DNA of 64,000 nt from Acinetobacter tibetensis (GTDB taxonomy: Bacteria; Pseudomonadota; Gammaproteobacteria; Pseudomonadales; Moraxellaceae), in the NCBI RefSeq assembly GCF_023824315.1, contig NZ_CP098732.1:3317793-3381792 (forward strand). Reading direction: 5' to 3'. The notes beneath the pieces were generated by a model. The model saw nothing but the letters and a program-made list of their open reading frames with translations. It did not search any database and was not told the origin of the DNA. The translations under genes were made by a program, and so were the position numbers. Positions 51,101 through 59,249 of this stretch are shown in pieces (positions within the stretch are counted from its first letter, which is position 1; each line of letters begins with the position of its first letter).

Positions 51101-51385
51101 TTAAGCCGCGACATCCAACAAACTTTGATCGCGTTTAAACATCACATCGACATAAGTACAAACTGGCACAATTTTTAACTGTTGTTCGCGTGCATATTCG
51201 ACCAAGACATCCAACAACTGACGTGCCACACCTTGACCACGTAAACTATCATCTACCCAAGTATGGTCGGCCACAATGGTAGATGCATCACGCCAGATAT
51301 AAGTGATTTCAGCAATACATTGCCCCTCAGCATCATTCAGAAAAAACTCACCTTTTTCAGCATTATTATGGTGTTGGAATTGCAT
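51101..51385 (-). CDS. Small GNAT-like N-acetyltransferase (YidJ/NATD1 type)
   Basis: 94 residues from the ATG at 51385, with GAGG upstream. The motif VDDSLRGQGVARQLLDVLVEYAREQQLKIVPVCTYV is the short acetyl-CoA-binding core of the Gcn5-like family also found in human NATD1. The C-terminal FKRD is typical. Substrate unknown. Confidence 0.85.
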   Translation of the reverse strand: MQFQHHNNAEKGEFFLNDAEGQCIAEITYIWRDASTIVADHTWVDDSLRGQGVARQLLDVLVEYAREQQLKIVPVCTYVDVMFKRDQSLLDVAA

Positions 51386-51581
51386 ACTCAGTTTTCCTCT
51401 ATACAGATGAACTACAGTTAACATGCCATAAGCCCTATAGAAAAAATACCCCATTGTTAAAGAGCATCGACCAAAGTTTAAAATCTGGTTACACCTTAAA
51501 CAGGAAATCCCTAGTTCAAGGGATGAAGCTCACGCCCATTTATTTCTATGCTAAACAGATAGCACGCACAGGAGTAGCGGC

Positions 51582-51671
51582 ATGTTAATTTATTTCGTAT
51601 TAATGCTCTGTGGCTCATTATTGGCAAAAATTTTAGTGCAATACGACAACACAGTTCCATTTAAGCCTTAA
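51582..51671 (+). CDS. Possible 29-residue membrane peptide
   Basis: A short frame encodes MLIYFVLMLCGSLLAKILVQ plus a polar tail DNTVPFKP. An excellent ribosome site (AGGAG, eight bases before the ATG) precedes it. One membrane helix with outward tail is expected. Being so short, it could still be chance. Confidence 0.4.
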   Translation: MLIYFVLMLCGSLLAKILVQYDNTVPFKP

Positions 51672-51817
51672 AATTTACGTCTTTGTTATTCGGCATTGAT
51701 TAAACACATAGATCAAATATCAACAGGTTTAGGTTGATCATATTTGCTTTATATTTGCACTTTTGTACAAAATATGCGATTCTTGCCTCATCATTTGGAC
51801 TCAGTCCAATACAGAAT

Positions 51818-52000
51818 TTGAACAAGGGGAGTAGCCTCCTCCAAACGTCAGCCACAATTTATTGTGATGACGTGTCAGAATATCGTCATTACACTTTGCA
51901 AAAAGTCGGTATCTGAGCATTACCCCGTGTAATGTAGGCAAGACCTTGATCATGTTGACACAGATGTTTATATCATCTGGCAACAGGTCAAGGTTTTTTT
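51818..52000 (+). ncRNA. Probable yybP-ykoY (manganese) riboswitch with terminator
   Basis: Conserved aptamer elements are visible: AAGGGGAGTAGC (51825-51836), GTCATTAC (51887-51894) and GCAAGACCTT (about 51939-51948). They sit directly upstream of a TerC-family gene, the classic setting of this manganese-sensing family. A long terminator-like hairpin follows: CCTTGA with TCAAGG, TGTTG with CAACA, and CAGATG with CATCTG, then seven T. The 5' arm of this hairpin uses the aptamer's last conserved bases, so metal binding should favour read-through. Confidence 0.85.
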
Positions 52001-52024
52001 GTGGCCAATTGCCAGATGTGGAGG
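51974..52024 (+). promoter_or_regulatory. Alternative pairing next to the TerC ribosome site
   Basis: CATCTGGCAA (51974-51983), part of the terminator, can also pair with TTGCCAGATG (52009-52018), which abuts the ribosome site GGAGG (52020-52024). This gives a second, mutually exclusive hairpin that could influence translation of the read-through RNA. Confidence 0.55.
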
Positions 52025-52030
52025 ATTTTT

Positions 52031-52993
52031 ATGGAATCTATCGGCAATTTATGGCTGTATTTGGTCTTCTTCGGCATTGTCATTATCATGCTGTTGATCG
52101 ACTTTCTCGGATTTAAACAAAAACAAGGACAACAAGTTGCCCTTAAAACGGCTGCCTACTGGAGTATTGCTTGGGTTAGTGTGGCCATGCTCTTTGCAGG
52201 CGGTCTCTGGCTGTATTTACAACAAACCGTCGGTGTTGCAATTGCCAACCAAAAAACCATGGAATATATCGCGGGTTATTTACTGGAAAAATCCCTCGCA
52301 ATTGATAATGTTTTTGTTTGGCTCATGATTTTTGCGGCCTTTGCGATTCCACCAGCATTACAACGTAAAATTTTGCTCTACGGCGTACTCGGTGCAATTG
52401 TACTGCGGACCATCTTTATTTTTATTGGTGCATGGTTTGTCCAAGAATTCTCTTGGATTTTATACCTGTTCGGTGCGTTCTTGGTTTACACGGGCTTCAA
52501 GTTCTTAAAAGGACAAGATGATGAACCCGACATCGAGAATATGGCGATATTGAAATGGTTGCGTAAACATTTGCGTATCACACCACAACTGCAAGGCGAT
52601 AAATTCTTTGTTCGTCAAAATGGTGTGTTGTGGTTTACGCCATTATTCTTGGTACTAGTACTGGTTGAAGCATCTGATGTAATTTTTGCAGTAGACTCAA
52701 TTCCTGCAATTTTTGCGGTCACCAGTGATCCGTTTATTGTGTTAACAGCAAACCTGATGGCCATTTTAGGTCTGCGTGCCATGTTCTTCTTGCTCTCTGG
52801 TGCTGCGTCGAAGATGCATTACCTACCGTATGGTCTCGGGATTATCCTGTTGTTCATTGGTTTTAAAATGTTGATGCTCGATGTATTCCACATGCCAATT
52901 TGGATTTCACTCGGCTTTATCGTGATTGTATTAAGCATTACCGCGTGGCTGTCGATTCGTCACAATAAAAAACAAGAGAATCCATCGGCTTAA
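52031..52993 (+). CDS. TerC/Alx-family membrane protein, probable manganese exporter
   Basis: 320 residues from the ATG at 52031 (GGAGG six bases upstream). About nine membrane helices. The TerC signature is seen in AGYLLEKSLAIDNVFVWLMIF and EASDVIFAVDSIPAIFAVT, which carry the acidic residues expected to bind metal. Alx-type members export manganese, and the riboswitch upstream fits that. It ends at a terminator (53012-53046). Confidence 0.9.
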   Translation: MESIGNLWLYLVFFGIVIIMLLIDFLGFKQKQGQQVALKTAAYWSIAWVSVAMLFAGGLWLYLQQTVGVAIANQKTMEYIAGYLLEKSLAIDNVFVWLMIFAAFAIPPALQRKILLYGVLGAIVLRTIFIFIGAWFVQEFSWILYLFGAFLVYTGFKFLKGQDDEPDIENMAILKWLRKHLRITPQLQGDKFFVRQNGVLWFTPLFLVLVLVEASDVIFAVDSIPAIFAVTSDPFIVLTANLMAILGLRAMFFLLSGAASKMHYLPYGLGIILLFIGFKMLMLDVFHMPIWISLGFIVIVLSITAWLSIRHNKKQENPSA

Positions 52994-53011
52994 ATCAGAT
53001 GAATTGATCTT

Positions 53012-53047
53012 AGAAAGACAGATTTAGTCCGCTGAATCTGTCTTTTC
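53012..53047 (+). terminator. Terminator after the TerC-family gene
   Basis: AAAGACAGATT, 10-base loop, AATCTGTCTTT, then a short T run. Confidence 0.75.
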
Positions 53048-53216
53048 TACTTCTGCGGCACTCAAAATTGAAACTGACCAAGGTCATTTGGACCGCTGCT
53101 GCAAAAAACTGGATCATCGTATTTTAGCCGAATGAGGACTCAGTCAACGTTATACAGTCTAGCCAATTATTTTCAGGTACAATCAACCGAAAAAAGTAAA
53201 AGTTGTAGGGTTTTCC

Positions 53217-54536
53217 ATGTCTTCATTGTTGCAGACCACTGTCGTTCGCGGTCGTTTTTTAGATATTCAAAATTTAGTTGCTCAAGCTGCGGACATCGCA
53301 GAGCAGGTCCGTTATCTAGAAGATGGCGTGCTGATCAGTGAAGCAGGAAAAATTAAATGGTTTGGTCCTTGGCAAGATGCAGCCGCACATCTGCCAGAAG
53401 GCGTTGCAATCCAACATTATCCTGAAAAGTTGATTGTGCCTGGTTTTATTGACACCCATATTCATTTCCCGCAAACGGAAATGGTCGGTGCTTATGGTGA
53501 ACAACTGTTGGAATGGCTGAATACCTATACGTTTCCCACCGAAATGCAGTTTCAAGACCCTACCTATGCCGCAAAAATTGCCGAATTCTTTGTGCAAGAA
53601 CTGTTAAAAAATGGCACCACCACCGCCTTAGTATTCTGTACCGTCCATCCAGAATCAGTGGATGCTTTATTTGAAGCTGCTCAACGCCACCAGATGCGTC
53701 TGATTGCAGGTAAAGTGATGATGGACCGTCATGCACCTGATGCCTTATGTGACACGCCTGAACGTGCGTATACAGACTCTAAGGCATTGATTGAAAAATG
53801 GCACGGGCAGGGGCGCGCGCTGTATGCGATTACACCTCGTTTTGCACCAACCTCCACGCCTGAACAATTACAACTGGCAGGGCAACTTAAAGCCGAATAT
53901 CCAGATGTCTATGTGCATACCCATTTAAGTGAAAATAAGCATGAAATTGCATGGGTCAAAGAATTATTCCCTGCACAGCAAGGTTATCTGGATGTTTATC
54001 ATTATTATGGACTGACAGGATCGCGTTCTGTCTTTGCTCACTGCGTGCATTTAGAAGACAGTGAATGGGATTGCATGCATGCCACGGATTCAGCCATTGC
54101 TTTTTGTCCAACTTCAAACCTGTTTCTCGGTAGTGGTTTGTTCCCCTTGAAAAAGACATGGGAAAAACAAGTCAAGGTCGGTTTGGGCACCGATATTGGT
54201 GCAGGAACATCCTTCAACCAACTCCAGACGCTAAATGAAGCCTATAAGGTACAACAATTACAAGGCGACAAACTGTCTGCTTTTGAATCGCTTTATCATG
54301 CCACGCTAGGGGGTGCCAAAGCATTAAGCCTCGAACAGCAATTAGGTAACTTTGATATCGGTAAAGAAGCTGATTTTATCGTGCTCGACCTACAAGCAAC
54401 CGCCTTACAGACATTGCGTCAACAACAGGCCAAAGGCATTGAAGATGCTTTATTTGCCCTCATGACCATGGGTGATGATCGTAATATTCACGCAACTTAT
54501 GTGTATGGTCAAGCGGCCTATGTCCAGCCTAAATAA
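53217..54536 (+). CDS. guaD: Guanine deaminase
   Basis: 439 residues of the amidohydrolase type. PGFIDTHIHFPQTEMVGAYGEQLLEWL carries the metal-binding HxH motif (His-Ile-His) and the guanine-deaminase-specific FPQ. HLSENKHEI and FGT-type later motifs (GLGTDIGAGTSF) supply the other ligands. It turns guanine into xanthine. It is followed on the same strand by hpt, another purine salvage gene, after about 200 bases. Confidence 0.95.
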   Translation: MSSLLQTTVVRGRFLDIQNLVAQAADIAEQVRYLEDGVLISEAGKIKWFGPWQDAAAHLPEGVAIQHYPEKLIVPGFIDTHIHFPQTEMVGAYGEQLLEWLNTYTFPTEMQFQDPTYAAKIAEFFVQELLKNGTTTALVFCTVHPESVDALFEAAQRHQMRLIAGKVMMDRHAPDALCDTPERAYTDSKALIEKWHGQGRALYAITPRFAPTSTPEQLQLAGQLKAEYPDVYVHTHLSENKHEIAWVKELFPAQQGYLDVYHYYGLTGSRSVFAHCVHLEDSEWDCMHATDSAIAFCPTSNLFLGSGLFPLKKTWEKQVKVGLGTDIGAGTSFNQLQTLNEAYKVQQLQGDKLSAFESLYHATLGGAKALSLEQQLGNFDIGKEADFIVLDLQATALQTLRQQQAKGIEDALFALMTMGDDRNIHATYVYGQAAYVQPK

Positions 54537-54740
54537 GTCCGTTGCCCTCGCAATGCCCAAGTTAAAACTGTGCCTGCTGCTGCTTGCAGGCACGATCATA
54601 CTTCGACACGATAGTCATGGTGCGAACAAAAAACAAGCAACAAAAGATGCATCTCGATAGAAGATGTATTAAAATAAACGCATATTTTGAGGTGTTGCAG
54701 GTCAACGCCTTTTTTATTTTTGATTTTTAGGTATCTGCCC

Positions 54741-55268
54741 ATGACCGTTCAAATGAGCGTAATGATTTCAGCTGAAGAAATCCAAGCAAAAGTACAAGCG
54801 CTTGGTGCTAAAATTAATGCCCACTATGCCCAAAGTGATAAAGAACTTGTCTTAATTGGCTTATTACGTGGTTCCGTTATTTTTATGGCTGATTTATGCC
54901 GAACAATTGAAAAACCTCATGAACTCGACTTTATGACGGTTTCGAGCTATGGAAAATCAACCGTTTCGAGCCGTGATGTACGCATTCTAAAAGACTTAGA
55001 CGGCGAAATTCGTGGTAAAGATGTCCTGGTTGTTGAAGACATTATTGACTCTGGGCATACCTTAAGCAAAGTGCTTGAAATTTTGGAAACACGTGAACCC
55101 AACTCCATCGAATTGTGCACACTCGTGAGCAAACCTTCACGCCGTGAAATTAATTTAGACGTAAAATTCTTGGGCTTTGAAGTCGAAGATAAGTTTATTG
55201 TCGGCTATGGTCTCGACTATGATCAAAAATATCGCCATATTCCTTTTATTGGTGAAATTGGTCTCTAA
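54741..55268 (+). CDS. hpt: Hypoxanthine phosphoribosyltransferase
   Basis: 175 residues from the ATG at 54741; a longer reading frame from 54687 adds an unlikely extension. The PRPP-binding motif VLVVEDIIDSGHTLSKVLE is complete, and LIGLLRGSVIFMADLCR and PFIGEIGL fit the family. It salvages hypoxanthine (and to some extent guanine). Confidence 0.95.
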   Translation: MTVQMSVMISAEEIQAKVQALGAKINAHYAQSDKELVLIGLLRGSVIFMADLCRTIEKPHELDFMTVSSYGKSTVSSRDVRILKDLDGEIRGKDVLVVEDIIDSGHTLSKVLEILETREPNSIELCTLVSKPSRREINLDVKFLGFEVEDKFIVGYGLDYDQKYRHIPFIGEIGL

Positions 55269-55468
55269 GCTTAGCGTCTAAATACACTTTTTCTAGCCTT
55301 CTATCTCTCGAATTACTCAGGATTTAGGAGGTTTTTTATGTCTTTTTACTATCAATCCCTCACACAAAAACACCACATTTCTTTGCAGTTCTGCTGTTTA
55401 ACTCAAACCCTTTTCTCCAAAATAATAAGCAAAATCATTAACTCAAAATAAGAACAAGGAGAATACTC

Positions 55469-55726
55469 ATGTGGTCACTCATTGTTGCAATTGTGGTCGG
55501 TTTTATTGCGGGTCTGATTGCCCGTGCACTGCATCCTGGCGATAACAAGGCAGGCTTTTTGCTCACAACACTCTTAGGGATTGCAGGTTCTTTACTGGCA
55601 ACTTATGGTGGACGCATGCTCGGTCTTTATGCCGACAATGTAGCCGCTGGCTTTATTGCCTCAGTGATTGGCGCGATTATTATTTTGTTTATCTATAATC
55701 TTATTATAAAAAAATCCCGCGCTTAA
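55469..55726 (+). CDS. GlsB/YeaQ/YmgE-family small membrane protein
   Basis: 85 residues with three helices. GFIAGLIARALHPGDNKAGFLLTTLLGIAGSLLATYGG is the characteristic Gly-rich pattern of this stress-associated (transglycosylase-associated) family. A good ribosome site AAGGAG precedes it. The function is unknown. Confidence 0.9.
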   Translation: MWSLIVAIVVGFIAGLIARALHPGDNKAGFLLTTLLGIAGSLLATYGGRMLGLYADNVAAGFIASVIGAIIILFIYNLIIKKSRA

Positions 55727-55736
55727 TTTTTCGCAT

Positions 55737-55776
55737 AAAAAAAGCCTTTTCACGTGAACCATGAAAAGGCTTTTTT
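55737..55776. terminator. Terminator between convergent genes
   Basis: AAAAGCCTTTTCA, loop CGTGAACCA, TGAAAAGGCTTTT. It serves the GlsB-like and DsbC-like genes. The loop contains CACGTGAA by coincidence and is not a parS site. Confidence 0.9.
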
Positions 55777-55796
55777 AAAAATTAATTTCTATCTCA

Positions 55797-56498
55797 TTAC
55801 AAACCTAACTCTTTCCAAATGAGTTCAATTTGCTCGGCAGGGAAGCCACCCGCCGCTTTAAAACCATTCGAGAAAATCAGTGTCGGTGTTCCATTTACGC
55901 CAAGAGATTGACCTAGTTTCAAATTACGTTCAATTGGATTGGCACAGCTTTTATTCCCCGCAGGAGCAATCCCTTTAGCAATCAGGTTTTCCCAAGCATA
56001 ACTTTGATCTTTTTCACAATACACCGCTTTAGACGGCGCAACCGATTGCGGCTTGATTGGATAAATGAAAGTATAAATGGTCACGTTATCCAGTTTTTTT
56101 AATTCAGCCTCAAGTTGCTTGCAATACGGGCAATTTGGGTCAGAAAAGATCGCCAATTGGCGTTTACCATTACCTCGCACCGTTTTCACCGCATCTTGTA
56201 ATGGCAATTTTTTCCAGTCAATTGAGTTCTGCTTTAAAATCAAATCTTTGGTCAAATTACGCTGATCGTTCAACCGAATCATCGATCCCACTAAAATATG
56301 TTGGGTATTTTCTCCAACATAAACCACTTGACCATCCATAGAGCCACTATAGATACCCGACATTTCCGTGCTTTGAATATTCTCAATTTTCAAATCTGGA
56401 TGCTGTTTGGCTAGATTGGTTTTTACAGTCTCGACACTCGCAAAACTAGACCAAGAAATGAAACTCGCCAGCATCGCAACCATTGTTCTTTTCAACAT
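55797..56498 (-). CDS. dsbC: DsbC/DsbG-family thiol:disulfide isomerase
   Basis: 233 residues with a signal peptide (MLASFISWSSFA). An N-terminal dimerisation domain leads to a thioredoxin fold with AIFSDPNCPYCKQLE (CPYC, residues 123-126) and a cis-Pro loop GVNGTPTLIFSNG. It repairs wrong disulfides in the periplasm. Confidence 0.93.
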   Translation of the reverse strand: MLKRTMVAMLASFISWSSFASVETVKTNLAKQHPDLKIENIQSTEMSGIYSGSMDGQVVYVGENTQHILVGSMIRLNDQRNLTKDLILKQNSIDWKKLPLQDAVKTVRGNGKRQLAIFSDPNCPYCKQLEAELKKLDNVTIYTFIYPIKPQSVAPSKAVYCEKDQSYAWENLIAKGIAPAGNKSCANPIERNLKLGQSLGVNGTPTLIFSNGFKAAGGFPAEQIELIWKELGL

Positions 56499-56602
56499 GA
56501 ATTCTGCTCGTTCACGTAAGTTATAAAAGTGAATCAGTTTAATCCGAATGATTGTGATGATTGATAATTTTTATCAGGTATTTGGTAAAACAAATACCTG
56601 AG

Positions 56603-56618
56603 TGTTTCACGTGGAACT
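56603..56618. other. parS-like ParB-binding palindrome
   Basis: TGTTTCACGTGGAACT. The 14-bp core GTTTCACGTGGAAC is identical to that at 4109-4122. It matches the conserved chromosomal parS except the last base. It lies between dsbC and the DmeF-like gene, about 7 kb from oriC, where parS sites normally cluster. Confidence 0.82.
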
Positions 56619-56623
56619 ATGCC

Positions 56624-57607
56624 TTAAACCGATAAAGGATTAATTTCTACCGAGACATGCACAATTTCCTCATGAATTGATAAAGCGGCACGCACTTCAT
56701 CCGCACTGATGGATGAGTGACTACTGAGTGCCAAAATACAGGCAAACTTCCCTTTGGCGACTTTCCAGACATGTAAATCGGTCACTTCAACAACCACAGG
56801 GAGATCCTGAATCACCTCACGGATTTCCTCTACCACAGGATGATTCATTTCCGCATCTAATAGGGTTTTCGCCGTGTCCTGCATCAATCCTACAGCCCAA
56901 CGTGCGACCAAAATTGCCCCTAAAACCCCTAATAAAGCATCAAGGAATGACCAACCCATGTATTTCCCAGCAAAAAGAGCAACAATAGCAAAGACCGAAG
57001 TCACGGCATCGGCAACCACATGTAAAAAAGCGGCTTTTTGATTCAAATCATGCTCGTGCTGATGCGAATGAGTCGATTCTTCACGATGGTGATGGTGATG
57101 GTGATGGTGATGGTGATGGTGATGGTGATGGTGATGGTGATGGTGATGGTGATGGTGACCATCATGTAACAACCATGCACAAATCAAGTTCACCACCAAG
57201 CCTAAAATCGCAATGGGGATCGCTTGATTATATTGAATATCAATAGGATGAATCAGGCGTTCTACCGACTGAAATGCCATAAAAATTGCAACCACCAACA
57301 GTAAAATCGCGCTGCTGTATCCCGCTAAAATTTCAATTTTCCACGTACCAAAGCTAAAACGGTGATCCTGAGCATAATGACGTGCAGCACGATAGGCAAA
57401 ATAAGCCAAACCCAATGCCAACATATGCGAACTCATGTGCCAACCATCGGCAAGTAATGCCATAGAATTAAAGATCCAGCCGCCAATCACTTCTAATAGC
57501 ATCATGACTGCCGTTAAAATAGTCGCAATTAGGATTCGTTTTTGTGCCAAAGGATTCCCTTCATCAAATTGATGACTATGGTTTCTGTGCATGATCGAAT
57601 GTTGCAT
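56624..57607 (-). CDS. Cation diffusion facilitator with 24 consecutive His, DmeF-like
   Basis: 327 residues, six helices. The first helix has MALLADGWHMSSHMLALG, the metal site of CDF exporters (HxxxD type is seen again in HVVADAVTSVFAI). Between helices 4 and 5 is a loop of 24 His in a row (DNA 57086-57157), followed by a Ser/Glu/His tail (THSHQHEHD). His-rich loops are typical of DmeF and related cobalt/nickel or zinc exporters. The divergent regulator gene is of the RcnR/DmeR type, which favours cobalt or nickel. Confidence 0.85.
   Translation of the reverse strand: MQHSIMHRNHSHQFDEGNPLAQKRILIATILTAVMMLLEVIGGWIFNSMALLADGWHMSSHMLALGLAYFAYRAARHYAQDHRFSFGTWKIEILAGYSSAILLLVVAIFMAFQSVERLIHPIDIQYNQAIPIAILGLVVNLICAWLLHDGHHHHHHHHHHHHHHHHHHHHHHHHREESTHSHQHEHDLNQKAAFLHVVADAVTSVFAIVALFAGKYMGWSFLDALLGVLGAILVARWAVGLMQDTAKTLLDAEMNHPVVEEIREVIQDLPVVVEVTDLHVWKVAKGKFACILALSSHSSISADEVRAALSIHEEIVHVSVEINPLSV
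57086..57157. repeat. Twelve-copy hexanucleotide repeat coding for polyhistidine
   Basis: 72 bases of ATGGTG repeated (CAC-CAT on the coding strand) encode 24 His in the CDF exporter. Slippage would change the number of His by two at a time without breaking the frame. Confidence 0.95.
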
Positions 57608-57621
57608 AATGTTCTCACCAA

Positions 57622-57640
57622 TATACTCCCCAGTAGTATA
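57622..57640. promoter_or_regulatory. Candidate operator of the RcnR/DmeR-type regulator
   Basis: TATACTCCCCAGTAGTATAT: ATACT and AGTAT arms flank a C/G tract, resembling the TACT-Gn-AGTA operators of the RcnR/FrmR group. It lies between the divergent exporter and regulator genes, 20 bases before the regulator start. Confidence 0.6.
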
Positions 57641-57659
57641 TTTATTTTTGGAGGAAAGT

Positions 57660-57926
57660 GTGGGCCATTTATATGAAGATCAAAAAATTAAGAATCGCGT
57701 AAAGCGTTTGCAAGGGCAAATTCAAGCAATCGACCAAGCCCTCATGCAACCAGACAGCTCTTGTATTGAGGTATTACAGCAAGTGGCTGCGGTAAAGGGG
57801 GCAGTCAATGGTCTGATGAATGAACTGATTGAAGCCCATCTGCGCCATCATGTTCTAAAACCTCATAGTGAATTTGATGAAGCTGAACTTGCTGAATTTT
57901 TAAAGTTATTAAAACGCTACGGTTAG
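57660..57926 (+). CDS. RcnR/CsoR-family metal-sensing repressor, DmeR-like
   Basis: 88 residues from a GTG at 57660, five bases after GGAGG; a longer frame from 57591 runs through the operator and is rejected. With this start the protein has His3, Cys35, His60 and His64, the four nickel/cobalt ligands of RcnR. The core VLQQVAAVKGAVNGLMNELIE is typical. It should repress the divergent exporter until cobalt or nickel binds. Confidence 0.88.
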   Translation: MGHLYEDQKIKNRVKRLQGQIQAIDQALMQPDSSCIEVLQQVAAVKGAVNGLMNELIEAHLRHHVLKPHSEFDEAELAEFLKLLKRYG

Positions 57927-58012
57927 TGATTGTTTAAGCATCAGTTTCGGCTTAAGCTGTCGAAACTCTTTATTTTTTATTGAGCTTTTTCCGACAGTTT
58001 TTGTGATGCTTT

Positions 58013-59197
58013 ATGACGGTTCAACATCCTTGGCGTTCATTTATCATGGTCAGCCTTGCCTTGATTATGGGAACTATCGGTACAGCTTTAGCCAGCCCGC
58101 TGTATCCGATTTATCAAGAACTGTGGCATTTATTGCCCAGCCAGATTACCTATATTTTTGTTGCTTATATGTTTGGCTGTTTAGCAATGCTGCTCTTTTT
58201 TGGCCGCGCCAGCAACAGCTTTGGTTTTTTGCGTACACTGCAAGTCGGTCTCATATTTGTCATTCTAGGATTAGTCCTTTCTGCTTTAGCCAGTAGCACT
58301 GCTTGGCTCGGTTTAGGACGTTTTATTATTGGGATTGCTTCAGGGCTGATCAGTACTTCCGCCATGTTAGGTCTCATGCTGACCATTCCAGACCGTCATA
58401 AATCTCATGCCCCACAGTTAAGCTCAATTATTACCGTCATTGGTTTTGCTTTAGGGCCATTGATTGGCGGTGTGATTGCTCAATTTTCTGCATTTCCATT
58501 GCTCACGCCCTATCTGCCAATTATTGCAGGGGCAGTCCTCTGTTTAATTGGACTCTTTCGCTTAAAATCACCGACTTTTCAAGCACAAACCTTTTCAATT
58601 GCACCGCATTTAGAGCTTCCTGCCGCCCAGACCCGAACTCATTTTTTTATTGCAGGTTTAACTGCATTTTGTGCTTTTGGTATATTTAGTCTGTTTGCTT
58701 CGCTGTCTGCGTCCTTTGTCAAAGACCTGATTCCATGGCATGGTCCTCTGGTCAGTGGTGTCGCGATTTCCAGCATTCTGTTTATTTCAGCGATCGTACA
58801 GTTTTTTGCCAAATCGTTACCCGCAGCACGTAGCTTAAATTATGGTTTGATTTTACTGATGGGCAGTTGTCTACTCTTAGCCATCTGTATGCAAACCCAA
58901 TTGAGTCTATTGTTTTTTATTAGTGATATTGGCGTGGGCTTGGGACATGGTCTAGGTATTATGGGATCATTTGGTTTGATTCATCAAATGACAGATCCAC
59001 ACAATCGTGCCGCAGTGATCTCGACCTATTTGTTTATGGGATATCTAGGCACGATCATGCCGATTATTGCGGTAGGTTACAGTGCGGATTTATGGGGCTT
59101 AAATCTCGCAGTGATCGGTTTTGGCATTGGCATGAGCATCCTCTGCTTAACGCTGTATCTTTGGCACCGCAAACAAAAGGCTTTACTTCCAATCTAA
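58013..59197 (+). CDS. Major facilitator superfamily transporter
   Basis: 394 residues with twelve helices. The MFS pattern FGRASNSFGFLRTLQVG lies between helices 2 and 3. GHGLGIMGSFGLIHQM in a late helix is distinctive but not diagnostic. The substrate is unknown. It follows the regulator by 86 bases but there is no sign of a shared role. Confidence 0.82.
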   Translation: MTVQHPWRSFIMVSLALIMGTIGTALASPLYPIYQELWHLLPSQITYIFVAYMFGCLAMLLFFGRASNSFGFLRTLQVGLIFVILGLVLSALASSTAWLGLGRFIIGIASGLISTSAMLGLMLTIPDRHKSHAPQLSSIITVIGFALGPLIGGVIAQFSAFPLLTPYLPIIAGAVLCLIGLFRLKSPTFQAQTFSIAPHLELPAAQTRTHFFIAGLTAFCAFGIFSLFASLSASFVKDLIPWHGPLVSGVAISSILFISAIVQFFAKSLPAARSLNYGLILLMGSCLLLAICMQTQLSLLFFISDIGVGLGHGLGIMGSFGLIHQMTDPHNRAAVISTYLFMGYLGTIMPIIAVGYSADLWGLNLAVIGFGIGMSILCLTLYLWHRKQKALLPI

Positions 59198-59208
59198 AGT
59201 AAAGCCTT
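59177..59208. terminator. Hairpin overlapping the MFS stop codon
   Basis: AAGGCTTTACTT and AAGTAAAGCCTT form a perfect 12-bp stem with an 8-base loop, including the stop of the transporter gene. No strong T run follows on the plus strand; it may also serve the convergent mnmE. Confidence 0.55.
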
Positions 59209-59249
59209 CTCAAAACTATAATAAAACCAGTTAAATTATGATCAAAAAA

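Noticed and set aside
55748..55763. CACGTGAA as a third parS site
   Set aside because: Three mismatches to the consensus and it is explained as part of a terminator hairpin.
57591..57659. Longer N-terminus of the RcnR-type repressor
   Set aside because: It would run through the operator and promoter, and only the GTG at 57660 places His at position 3 as required for metal binding.
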